From NCBI GenBank assembly GCA_900544945.1, contig UQXG01000016.1, positions 1 to 21,917 on the forward strand: a DNA stretch of 21,917 nucleotides. The letters are read 5' to 3'. The notes beneath the pieces are model-generated. The model worked only from the letters and a program-made list of their open reading frames with translations. It had not been told where the DNA came from and searched no databases. The position numbers and the translations under genes were made by a program. Below are positions 13,549 through 20,180 of the stretch, piece by piece (within the stretch, counting starts at the first letter, position 1; each line of letters opens with the position of its first letter). The DNA is from an uncultured Eubacteriales bacterium. GTDB lineage: Bacteria; Bacillota; Clostridia; Oscillospirales; Oscillospiraceae.

Positions 13549-14409
13549 ATGGATTTTCAGATTATTACCGATTCCTGCTGTGATTTCCCCACGCCCATGT
13601 ACGGCCAGCTGGGACTTACCTTTGTGCCCCTGACCGTGGAGTTCCGGGGCAATACCTTTGACGATAAGAACGACGACACGCTGAAGGATATGTACCAGGG
13701 GCTTCGGGCCGGGGAAGTGGCAAAAACCTCTGCCGTCAACCCCAGCCGCTGGAGCCAGGCCATGGAGAAGGCTCTGGCCGCCGGGAAGGACGTTCTGGTG
13801 CTGGCCTTTTCCTCCGGCCTTTCCACCACCTACCAGAGCGCCGTCATCGCCGCCGAAGAATTGAAGGATGCGTACCCGGATCGCAAGATTCAGGTCATCG
13901 ATACTCTCTGCGCCTCCATGGGTCAGGGGCTGCTGGTGTGGTATGCCTGCAAGAAGCGGGACGAGGGTCTGTCCCTGGATGAGGTTGCCCAATGGGTGCT
14001 GGACAACCGGCTCCATCTGTGCCACTGGTTCACCGTGGACGATCTGATGTACCTGAAGCGTGGGGGTCGGATCAGCGCGGCTACCGCCCTGGTGGGCACC
14101 ATGCTGCAAATCAAGCCGCTGCTCCATGTGGACGACGAGGGGCATCTGATCAACATGACCAAGACCAGAGGCCGGAAGGCTGCCATCGACGCCATGGTGA
14201 AGAAGGCCCAGGAACTGGGCGCAGGTTATGACAATTCCACCATGTTTATCTCCCACGGAGACTGTCTGTCGGACGCGGAGTATCTGAGCCATCAGCTGAA
14301 GGAAAAGTGCGGCGTGAAGGACGTGGTCATCAGCTATGTGGGGGCGGTGATCGGCTCTCATTCCGGCCCGGGCACTCTGGCTCTGTTCTTCCTGGGCTCT
14401 CATCGCTGA
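13549..14409 (+). CDS. DegV-family fatty-acid-binding protein (FakB-like)
   Basis: A 286-residue DegV protein. Members bind a fatty acid and, as FakB, hand it to the kinase FakA for phosphorylation, feeding host or recycled fatty acids into phospholipid. Landmarks in order are IITDSCCDFP at the N-terminus, KTSAVNPSRW with the Thr-Ser pair expected to touch the carboxylate, LAFSSGLSTTYQSA, VIDTLCASMGQGLL, LKRGGRIS and the closing IGSHSGPGTLALFFLG. Length and motif order fit the family. GGAGTG lies upstream of the start with acceptable spacing. It is monocistronic here; no fakA is nearby, so which fatty acid it carries is open. The stop codon is followed at once by a repeat element. Confidence 0.9.
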   Translation: MDFQIITDSCCDFPTPMYGQLGLTFVPLTVEFRGNTFDDKNDDTLKDMYQGLRAGEVAKTSAVNPSRWSQAMEKALAAGKDVLVLAFSSGLSTTYQSAVIAAEELKDAYPDRKIQVIDTLCASMGQGLLVWYACKKRDEGLSLDEVAQWVLDNRLHLCHWFTVDDLMYLKRGGRISAATALVGTMLQIKPLLHVDDEGHLINMTKTRGRKAAIDAMVKKAQELGAGYDNSTMFISHGDCLSDAEYLSHQLKEKCGVKDVVISYVGAVIGSHSGPGTLALFFLGSHR

Positions 14410-14489
14410 GCCGGCGGCGGGTCGCCGCTGACAATGCGTGCGTTGGCTGGTCTGATTTCGATAGACTATTGGGTGCAAGCTCGGTATCG
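14410..14489 (+). repeat. ~80 bp GCTCGGTATCG repeat, copy 1
   Basis: Contains CAATGCGTGC, GGCTGGTCTGA, a TCGATAGAC word, TTGGGTGCAAGCTCGGTATCG. The same string of blocks recurs about 100 bases downstream at 14520-14601 and inverted at 19644-19725. It begins right at the degV stop. Confidence 0.8.
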
Positions 14490-14519
14490 GCGGTGGGGCA
14501 TTGCTGACAATGTGTGATC

Positions 14520-14601
14520 GGGAGCCCGGCGGGCAATGCGTGCACGGCTGGTCTGAAATCGGTAGACCTTTGGGTACCGGCTCGGTATCGTTCCGTTTTT
14601 T
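14520..14601 (+). repeat. ~80 bp GCTCGGTATCG repeat, copy 2
   Basis: Starts GGGAGCCCGGCGGGCAATGC, then GGCTGGTCTGAAATCGGTAG, TTGGGTACC, GGCTCGGTATCGTTCCG and a T run. It agrees best with the inverted copy 3, which shares both ends. Confidence 0.85.
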
Positions 14602-14646
14602 GAGCAGCAACAAACAGCGCATGTCATAGCAGGCAATTGTTGTGTC

Positions 14647-14805
14647 GCACTGGTGCGGGAGCACCCCGGCTCCCTTGTGTAAAGGGAGCTGTCATGGCCG
14701 TCTCACGCAAGGTCATGACTGAGGGATTGTCAAAATATTCAGTTCTGATCCCCTCAGCCCCAGTGTGCGCACTGGGGCAGCTCCCCTTGATCAGCAAGGG
14801 GAGCC
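14647..14805 (+). repeat. Interspersed palindromic repeat, copy B
   Basis: Starts GCACTGGTGCGGGAGCACCC and carries CTCCCTTGTGTAAAGGGAG, GACTGAGGGATTGT, GTTCTGATCCCCTCAG and AGCTCCCCTTGATCAGCAAGG, block for block like copy A at 3008-3192. The variable middle differs: an inverted pair around TGGCCGTCTCACGCAAGG here, versus another inverted pair in copy A. Confidence 0.85.
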
Positions 14806-14851
14806 ACGGGCGGCCAGTGGCCGCCCCTACGGATTCTATAATGCACAGAAG

Positions 14852-14894
14852 AAGCCCAGGGCACGGTGCGGCGCACCGTGCCCTGGGCTTTTTT
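14852..14894. terminator. Strong bidirectional terminator of the hydrogenase gene
   Basis: An 18 bp perfect stem, AAGCCCAGGGCACGGTGC with its complement at 14873-14890, closes a three-base loop. The plus strand runs into TTTTTT. On the minus strand the stem lies just after the hydrogenase stop codon and is followed by CTTCTTCT. With the repeats of 14410-14805 it fills the gene-free gap between degV and the hydrogenase. Confidence 0.85.
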
Positions 14895-14898
14895 AGAA

Positions 14899-16404
14899 TC
14901 AATCCAGATCCTCGCCGACATCCCGGTAAGCGGACTGGGTGGGAGAGGCGTTGGCGGCCTCCTTGCTGTACTTCTCCACGAATTTGGCGGCCTTATCCAC
15001 CGGCAGGATGGTGCCCGCACCGGCCACGCAGCCCCCGGGACAGGCCATGCCCTCCAGCAGATAGCCCTTGTACTTACCGGCCTTGGCCATCATCATCAGC
15101 TTCCGGCAATCCCGCAGGCCCTCTGCCCGGGCGGTTTTCACCTCCAGGTCGGGGTGGGTCTCATTGACCAGATTGGTCACGGCCTGGGCAACGCCACCGG
15201 CTACGGCGAAGCCGCGGCCCGCGCCGGTGCCCTCGTTCAGACCCTCGGACTCTTCCAGGGCGGCAAAATCGATTTCCTTGGCCTCGAACATGCCCATGAG
15301 CTCCTCGAAGGTCAGCACGAAGTCCACGTCGGAGCGGATATCCGCCCGGATGGCCTCCAGCTTCTTGGCGGCGCAGGGGCCGACAAAGACCACCTTGCAC
15401 CCGGGGTGCTCCTTCTTCATCAGACGGGCGGTGAAGACCATAGGGGTCAGGGTCATGGAAATCTTCTTGGACTCGCTGGGGAAGAGCTTGCCGATCATGG
15501 AGTGCCAGGCCGGGCAGCAGGAGGTTGCCATATAGTCCTGTTCCCCCGGCACCTTCTCCAGGAAGTCCTTGGCCTCCTCGATGGTGCACATGTCCGCGCC
15601 GATGGCCACCTCCACCACGGAGTCAAAGCCCAGCATTTTCATGGCGGTGACCAGCTTGCCGGGAGACACCATGCCGCTGAACTGGCCGATGAAGGCGGGG
15701 GCTACAATGGCGATAACCTTGTCTCCCTTGAGAATGGACTGGATGACCTGGAAGATCTGCCCCTTGTCCACGATGGCGCCGAAGGGGCAGGAAACCAGGC
15801 ACTGTCCGCAGGCCACGCACTTGTCCTGGTTGATGGTCGCCTTGCCGTGCTCATCGGAGCCGATGGCGTCCATGCCGCAGGAGGCCTGGCAGGGCCGCTC
15901 CAGGTGGATAATGGCGTGATAGGGGCAGGCCTTGGCGCACTTGCCGCAGCGGATGCACTTGTCCGGGTCAATGTGGCTTCTGCCGTTGACGAAGGAAATG
16001 GCGCCCTTGGGGCACACCTGCTGGCAGGAGGCGGCCAGGCAGTTCTGGCAGCCCACGGTGACCTTATACTGGTTGGTGGGGCAGGCGTGACAGGCATAGG
16101 GAATGATATTGATGAGCGGAGGCTCGTAGTACTGCTCGGCAACGGCGGCGGCATCCATACCCTCGGTCATCAGGCTCCGGGTCTGAATGGGACGGATGCC
16201 CAGACCCATAGCCAGGCGCACCCGCTCACCGGCGATGGCACGCTCCAGGAAGATGGATTCCCGGTGCAGAGGCTGGTCGCCGGGAACGATTTTGTAGGGC
16301 AGATCCTCGGCGTTGGTGTAGTCACCGCCGGCGTAAGCCATACGGGCGACCTCGGTAAAGACATTTTTCCGGATGTCAGTGATGAGAGACGGGATTCCTC
16401 GCAT
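14899..16404 (-). CDS. [FeFe] hydrogenase, group B-like, with ferredoxin-type clusters
   Basis: A 501-residue iron-sulfur enzyme expected to make or oxidise H2. An N-terminal region of about 100 residues precedes the cluster domain: CHACP (105-109), CQNC with CQQVCP (119-132), a full ferredoxin set CIRCGKCAKACP (150-161) and another at CVACGQCLVSCP (196-207). The H-cluster domain follows with L1 TSCCPAW (294-300), L2 GPCAAKK (342-348) and L3 EGMACPGGC (451-459). L2 with GPC in place of MPC, and the extended ferredoxin region, resemble the poorly studied group B enzymes of Clostridia and differ from the group A (HydA) type. The start at 16404 has GGAGG ten bases upstream; the longer frame to 16557 has no such signal and covers the promoter. 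The maturases HydE, HydF and HydG are not in this window. Confidence 0.87.
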   Translation of the reverse strand: MRGIPSLITDIRKNVFTEVARMAYAGGDYTNAEDLPYKIVPGDQPLHRESIFLERAIAGERVRLAMGLGIRPIQTRSLMTEGMDAAAVAEQYYEPPLINIIPYACHACPTNQYKVTVGCQNCLAASCQQVCPKGAISFVNGRSHIDPDKCIRCGKCAKACPYHAIIHLERPCQASCGMDAIGSDEHGKATINQDKCVACGQCLVSCPFGAIVDKGQIFQVIQSILKGDKVIAIVAPAFIGQFSGMVSPGKLVTAMKMLGFDSVVEVAIGADMCTIEEAKDFLEKVPGEQDYMATSCCPAWHSMIGKLFPSESKKISMTLTPMVFTARLMKKEHPGCKVVFVGPCAAKKLEAIRADIRSDVDFVLTFEELMGMFEAKEIDFAALEESEGLNEGTGAGRGFAVAGGVAQAVTNLVNETHPDLEVKTARAEGLRDCRKLMMMAKAGKYKGYLLEGMACPGGCVAGAGTILPVDKAAKFVEKYSKEAANASPTQSAYRDVGEDLD

Positions 16405-16440
16405 GTACGGTATTCCTCCATATATTATTTTTATTATTAC

Positions 16441-16475
16441 AAGGGAAGTATACCATAAGTATTTCCCTTTTTCCA
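16441..16475 (-). promoter_or_regulatory. Candidate promoter and inverted repeat upstream of the hydrogenase
   Basis: On the minus strand TGGAAA (16470-16475) and TATACT (16447-16452) are 17 bases apart. AAGGGAAGTA (16441-16450) and TATTTCCCTT (16460-16469) form an inverted repeat, nine of ten positions matching, that covers the -10 and most of the spacer. A related perfect dyad, GGGAA-GTA-TTCCC, is at 16565-16577 next to the MATE stop codon. Confidence 0.5.
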
Positions 16476-16583
16476 GAGAAAAAAATTGAAAAGGACAAAG
16501 TTTGGAGAAATTGTCTAATTTTTGATTGAAAATCTGGCTATTTTCTGAAAAAGGCAAAGATTATGGGAAGTATTCCCTTTTTC

Positions 16584-17978
16584 TTATACTGTGGTTTTCT
16601 CTGGCTGGGCGCTCTTTTTTCCGAAGGAGAAGCCCCGCTTTTTCATGCACTTGACGTAGGCCGGGAACAGGAACAGATCCGCCATGATCCAGGCGGCGGG
16701 GCTGGCGTAGCACACCGCCGTGAAGCCCAGCAGGGGCACCAGGCAAATGCCGAAGACGCCCCGGGCGATCATCTCGAAAACACCGGCCAGCACCGCGAAC
16801 TCCGAGAAGCCCAACCCCTGGATGGTGAACCGCAGCAGGTTCACAAACAGCAGGGGCACATAGAAGGCCAGATTCACCAGCAAAAACTGACGGCTCATGG
16901 TGCCGATGGTCTCCACAGCCTGGAGATCCTTGGTATCCAGGAACATCAGGCACAGATCCCGACCCCAGAAGTACATGGCGATGTAAATGACCGCCGAGTA
17001 AACAACGCCCAGCACCGTGCAGTCCAGAACCCCCTGGTGAATCCGGTGAGGCTTCTCCGCGCCCAGATTCTGACCGGCAAAGGTGGCCGCGGTGGTGCCG
17101 ATGGCATCAAAGGGACAGGCGCAGAGCAGCTGCACCTTGCTGCCCGCCGTCACCGCCGCCATGGCGTTGGCGCCCAGTCCGTTCACCGCGGTCTGAAGCA
17201 GAATGCTGCCGATGGCGGTGATGGAATATTGCAGGCCCATAGGAAGACCCATGTTGAGAAGGTGCCGGGCATAAATGCCCCGCAGCCGCAGATCCTCCCG
17301 GCTCAGGTGGAGCACCGGGAAGCGCCTCACCATATACCCAAGGCACAGAACGCCGGAAATCAGCTGGCTGAGCAGGGTGGCCCAACCGGCGCCCGCCACG
17401 CCCATCCGGAAGGTGACGATGAACACGATGTCCAGCACCACATTCAGCAGGCTCGACAGAATCAGAAACACCAGCGGCGTCCGGGAATCGCCCAGGGAGC
17501 GGATGATGCCGGAGAGCAGATTGTAGAGCATAGTAGCCGGAATGCCCAGGAAAATTACCCAGATATAATTGTAGGCGTGGTCAAAGGTCTCCGCCGGGGT
17601 GTCCATCCAGGTCAGAATCTGACGGCACAGGACAGTGGTGGTCAGGGTCACAACCAGGCCGATGATGGAGCACAGCCAGATCATGTTGCCCACGAATTTG
17701 CGCAGGCCGTCAAAATCCTTCTGTCCGAACTTCTGAGCCACGGGGATGGCAAATCCGGCGCACACGCCGTTGCACAGACCCAGCACCAGAAAGTTTACGG
17801 AGCCGGTGGAGCCAACGCCTGCCAGAGCCTCCACACCCAGAAATTTGCCCACCACAACGGTGTCCACCATGCTGTAGAACTGCTGGAAGAGCAGACCGAA
17901 GAGCAGGGGCAGCATAAAAGAAAGAATCAGTCCCATAGGGGAGCCGACGGTTAAATCACGGGTACTGCTTTTCGCCAT
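16584..17978 (-). CDS. MATE-family efflux transporter
   Basis: The 464-residue protein has twelve hydrophobic segments in two similar halves, the MATE arrangement. It opens with LTVGSPMGLILSFMLPLLFGLLFQ and YSMVDTVVVGKFLGVEALAGVG, which is the pattern of the DinF/NorM-like clostridial subgroup, and continues with the internal ALxG/AGxxxG helices. Such proteins use Na+ or H+ gradients to export cationic drugs, toxins or metabolites; the substrate is not inferable. GAGGTGA precedes the start by six bases. It is transcribed from its own promoter at 18046-18074. The hydrogenase follows on the same strand after 179 bases with its own promoter-like region, so they may or may not be co-transcribed. 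Confidence 0.93.
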   Translation of the reverse strand: MAKSSTRDLTVGSPMGLILSFMLPLLFGLLFQQFYSMVDTVVVGKFLGVEALAGVGSTGSVNFLVLGLCNGVCAGFAIPVAQKFGQKDFDGLRKFVGNMIWLCSIIGLVVTLTTTVLCRQILTWMDTPAETFDHAYNYIWVIFLGIPATMLYNLLSGIIRSLGDSRTPLVFLILSSLLNVVLDIVFIVTFRMGVAGAGWATLLSQLISGVLCLGYMVRRFPVLHLSREDLRLRGIYARHLLNMGLPMGLQYSITAIGSILLQTAVNGLGANAMAAVTAGSKVQLLCACPFDAIGTTAATFAGQNLGAEKPHRIHQGVLDCTVLGVVYSAVIYIAMYFWGRDLCLMFLDTKDLQAVETIGTMSRQFLLVNLAFYVPLLFVNLLRFTIQGLGFSEFAVLAGVFEMIARGVFGICLVPLLGFTAVCYASPAAWIMADLFLFPAYVKCMKKRGFSFGKKSAQPEKTTV

Positions 17979-18045
17979 AAAATCACCTCAAAAGAAATCC
18001 GGCTCCGCACAAAGCAAGACCCGGTTTGTCGTTATTTTTCACGAT

Positions 18046-18074
18046 ATTTTACTTCCTGTTTTGTGCAATGTCAA
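18046..18074 (-). promoter_or_regulatory. Promoter of the MATE gene
   Basis: On the minus strand a perfect TTGACA (18069-18074) and TAAAAT (18046-18051) are 17 bases apart. The leader to the MATE start codon is about 60 bases. Confidence 0.85.
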
Positions 18075-18184
18075 TAGGGTTTTGGAATATTTTTCTCCTT
18101 ATCTCCCAGATATATTTTTCCTATGGCAAATCATATTTCCCGAACCTCCGGCGTAAAATGAAGCAAAGGCGAGGAGGGGTTATC

Positions 18185-19342
18185 ATGAAGAGGATTCTGG
18201 CAGCCGCCGTCGGCATTGCGCTGCTCAGTCTGCTGCCGCTGAGCGCCGGGGCGGCTACCCTGGCGGAGGCGGGAAAAAGCGCGGTGCTCATGGATGTGAC
18301 CACCGGCACGGTGCTCTATGAGCGCAATTCCCACGAGGCACTGGCTCCCGCCAGCGTCACCAAGGTCATGACCATGCTTTTAATTATGGAAGCGGTGGAC
18401 TCCGGGAAAATCGCCCTGACGGACACCGTCACCGCCTCCGAGGCCGCGGCGGCCAAGGGCGGCAGCCAGATCTATCTGAAGGCCGGGGAGACTATGAGCG
18501 TGTCGGATATGCTCAAATCCATCGCCGTGTCCTCCGCCAACGACTGCGCCTGCGCCATGGCCGAGCACATCTGCGGCTCGGAAAGTACCTTCGTGGAGGC
18601 CATGAACCGGCGGGCAAAGGAGCTGGGGATGCAGGACACCCATTTTGTCAACTGCACCGGCCTGGACGATGACGACAGCGCAAAGCTCCACCGCACCAGT
18701 GCCTACGACATCGCTCTCATGTCCCGGGAGCTGCTGAAAAATCATCCCGATATCAAAAAGTACACCACCATCTGGATGGACACCGTCCGGAACGGAGCCT
18801 TCGGCCTGTCCAATACCAACAAGCTGATTCGCTTCTACCCCGGAGCCACGGGGCTGAAAACCGGCTACACCGCGGGAGCGGGCTACTGCCTGTCCGCCTC
18901 CGCCCAGAAGGAGGGCATGGAGCTGATTGCCGTGGTCATGGGGGCGAAAACCAGTCAGGCCCGGAACGCCGCCTGCAAAGAGCTGCTGGACTATGGCTTT
19001 GCCAATTTCGCGGTGGTAGCCCCGGAACCGGAGGAACTGCCCCAGGTGGCCGTCCGGCTGGGAAAGCAGACCCAGGTTCCGGTAAAAATGGAGGAAACCG
19101 CCGGAATGCTCATTGAAAAAAGCCAGCGAAGCGGAATCACCACGGAGATTTCTCTGGAGGACAGCGTAGCCGCCCCGGTGGTTCGGGGGCAGACTTTGGG
19201 CAGTCTTTCCGTCAAGTCCGGGGAGCAGACCCTGCGGCAGATTCCGCTGGTGGCAGCGGAGGATGTGGAGCGTCTGTCTACCGGGGACATTTTTCTCGCG
19301 GTGCTTCGGAGAGCTGCCATGGCAAAGGAGGGGCAGGAGTAG
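18185..19342 (+). CDS. dacF: D-alanyl-D-alanine carboxypeptidase (DacF/PBP5 type, peptidase S11)
   Basis: The 385-residue product trims the terminal D-Ala from peptidoglycan pentapeptides outside the membrane. Residues 1-23 are a signal peptide (MKRILAAAVG..., cleavage after AGA). All three penicillin-binding motifs are present: SVTK with Ser57 nucleophile and Lys60, SAN at 117-119, and KTG at 225-227. A beta-rich C-terminal domain follows, and the last ~25 residues (LSTGDIFLAVLRRAAMAKEGQE) could form the amphipathic membrane anchor of PBP5 proteins. GAGGAGGGG six bases upstream fixes the start; the open frame from 18026 is not used. A TAAAAT lies at 18155-18160 without a good sigma-A -35, so a sporulation sigma factor is possible but unproven. 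Family certain, dacF versus dacB/dacA naming less so. Confidence 0.88.
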   Translation: MKRILAAAVGIALLSLLPLSAGAATLAEAGKSAVLMDVTTGTVLYERNSHEALAPASVTKVMTMLLIMEAVDSGKIALTDTVTASEAAAAKGGSQIYLKAGETMSVSDMLKSIAVSSANDCACAMAEHICGSESTFVEAMNRRAKELGMQDTHFVNCTGLDDDDSAKLHRTSAYDIALMSRELLKNHPDIKKYTTIWMDTVRNGAFGLSNTNKLIRFYPGATGLKTGYTAGAGYCLSASAQKEGMELIAVVMGAKTSQARNAACKELLDYGFANFAVVAPEPEELPQVAVRLGKQTQVPVKMEETAGMLIEKSQRSGITTEISLEDSVAAPVVRGQTLGSLSVKSGEQTLRQIPLVAAEDVERLSTGDIFLAVLRRAAMAKEGQE

Positions 19343-19404
19343 GGTGCTCCATCGGCATGGGCACTGATAGAAGATGTCGCTGGTTCGGGAATCCGTTCCC
19401 CTCG

Positions 19405-19530
19405 CTCCCCCTTGGCTCCCACTCTGGGGGGAGCTGTCACGAAGTGACTGAGAGGGTAAAAAACGCCCTCTCCGCCCCTTTGGGGCACCTCTCCCATAGG
19501 GAGAGGCAAGTGGCCCTCATCCGTCTCGCG
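19405..19530 (+). repeat. Interspersed palindromic repeat, divergent copy C
   Basis: Contains CTTGGCTCCCACTCTGGGGG, GAGCTGTCACGAAGTGACTG, AGAGGGTAAAAAACGCCCTC and CACCTCTCCCATAGGGAGAG. The order (GGCTCCC, GAGCTGTC, GACTGAG, then a closing GAG-rich inverted pair) mirrors copies A and B, but base identity is lower. The flanking CTCGCGCTTGCGGGGGACGCG at 19525-19546 is like the GTGCTTGCGGGGGACGC of copy A. Confidence 0.65.
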
Positions 19531-19559
19531 CTTGCGGGGGACGCGCGTGCCACCTTTAC

Positions 19560-19623
19560 ACTATGGAGCAATTGCCACCGGCAATTTCGCTGCGCGGAGC
19601 ACCGCTGGTTCGCAATGACATAT
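19560..19623 (-). repeat. CATTGCGA-type short interspersed repeat
   Basis: On the minus strand: TGTCATTGCGAACCAGCGG, then TGCTCCGCGCAGCGAA, ATTGCC and GGTGGCAATTG. It repeats the arrangement seen at 1-57 and includes the TGGCAAT end that the window edge removes there. Confidence 0.75.
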
Positions 19624-19643
19624 GGTTTTCGGTTCTACTCTAT

Positions 19644-19725
19644 AAAAATCGAACGATACCGAGCGGTAGCCAATGGTGTGACGACTACTGACCAGCTGGC
19701 GCACGCATTGCCCGCCGGGGCTCCC
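19644..19725 (-). repeat. ~80 bp GCTCGGTATCG repeat, copy 3 (inverted)
   Basis: On the minus strand: GGGAGCCCCGGCGGGCAATG, CGTGCGCCAGCTGGTC, ATTGGCTACCGCTCGGTATC, GTTCGATTTTT. Both ends match copy 2 at 14520-14601, while the middle 20-25 bases differ. With the other two repeats it fills the stretch between dacF and the groE promoter. Confidence 0.85.
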
Positions 19726-19766
19726 GGCCGTTAATAATTTATTTACGGTTTCTTCCAATTTCCCTC

Positions 19767-19795
19767 TTGCTTTTTTTGGCAAAGTGGGGTATATT
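19767..19795 (+). promoter_or_regulatory. Promoter of groESL
   Basis: TTGCTT at 19767-19772 and TATATT at 19790-19795 are 17 bases apart, and the CIRCE operator begins four bases after the -10. Confidence 0.8.
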
Positions 19796-19798
19796 GTA

Positions 19799-19825
19799 TT
19801 AGCACTCAGAGATAGTGAGTGCTAA
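19799..19825. promoter_or_regulatory. CIRCE operator (HrcA binding site)
   Basis: TTAGCACTC (19799-19807), nine bases, GAGTGCTAA (19817-19825): an exact match to the CIRCE consensus. HrcA binds it and represses groE until heat or misfolded protein titrates GroEL. It covers the expected transcription start, and so will also be in the mRNA leader. Confidence 0.98.
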
Positions 19826-19890
19826 AGATCGTAGATGTATGCGGAAAAGCCGCAGTCTAAAATACTGTTATATGGTTGGAGGAATTACAA

Positions 19891-20166
19891 ATGAAACTCA
19901 GACCCATGGCTGACAATGTTCTGCTGAAGGCTCACGAAGCCCCGGAAACCACCGCTTCCGGTATCATCCTGGCTACCACCAATAAGGAAAAGCCCGCGAT
20001 TTACGAGGTCGTTTCCGTTGGCCCCGGCACCAAGGACGTGACCATGACCGTTGAGGTCGGTCAGAAGGTGGTCGTTGGCAAGTTCGTCGGCAGCGACGTG
20101 ACCATCGACAAGGAAGAATACAAGTTCGTCAAGCAGGATGAAATCCTGGCTGTCGTGACTGACTAA
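19891..20166 (+). CDS. groES: Co-chaperonin GroES
   Basis: The 91-residue GroES forms the seven-membered lid of the GroEL chamber. The N-terminal strand KLRPMADNVLLKAHEAPE is followed by the mobile loop TTASGIIL, which docks on GroEL, and by KPAIYEVVSVGPG and VVVGKFVGSDVTIDKEEYKFV with the terminal DEILAVV. GGAGGAATTACAA sets the ATG at 19891; a near in-frame TTG at 19876 has no such signal. The CIRCE operator lies 65 bases upstream, and groEL follows after 14 bases. Confidence 0.97.
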   Translation: MKLRPMADNVLLKAHEAPETTASGIILATTNKEKPAIYEVVSVGPGTKDVTMTVEVGQKVVVGKFVGSDVTIDKEEYKFVKQDEILAVVTD

Positions 20167-20180
20167 GGAGGAAATGCACT

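Noticed and set aside
14410..14898. CRISPR array suggested by repeated words after degV
   Set aside because: Only two long imperfect copies with no regular spacers and no cas gene; the copies also occur singly and inverted elsewhere.
14866..16458. A 530-codon plus-strand frame over the hydrogenase
   Set aside because: It is the antisense of a gene with clear cluster-binding motifs, has no domain and no ribosome binding site.
16563..17954. A 463-codon plus-strand frame over the MATE gene
   Set aside because: Antisense shadow with His/Gln-rich low-complexity sequence; the minus-strand gene has membrane helices, a promoter and a ribosome binding site.
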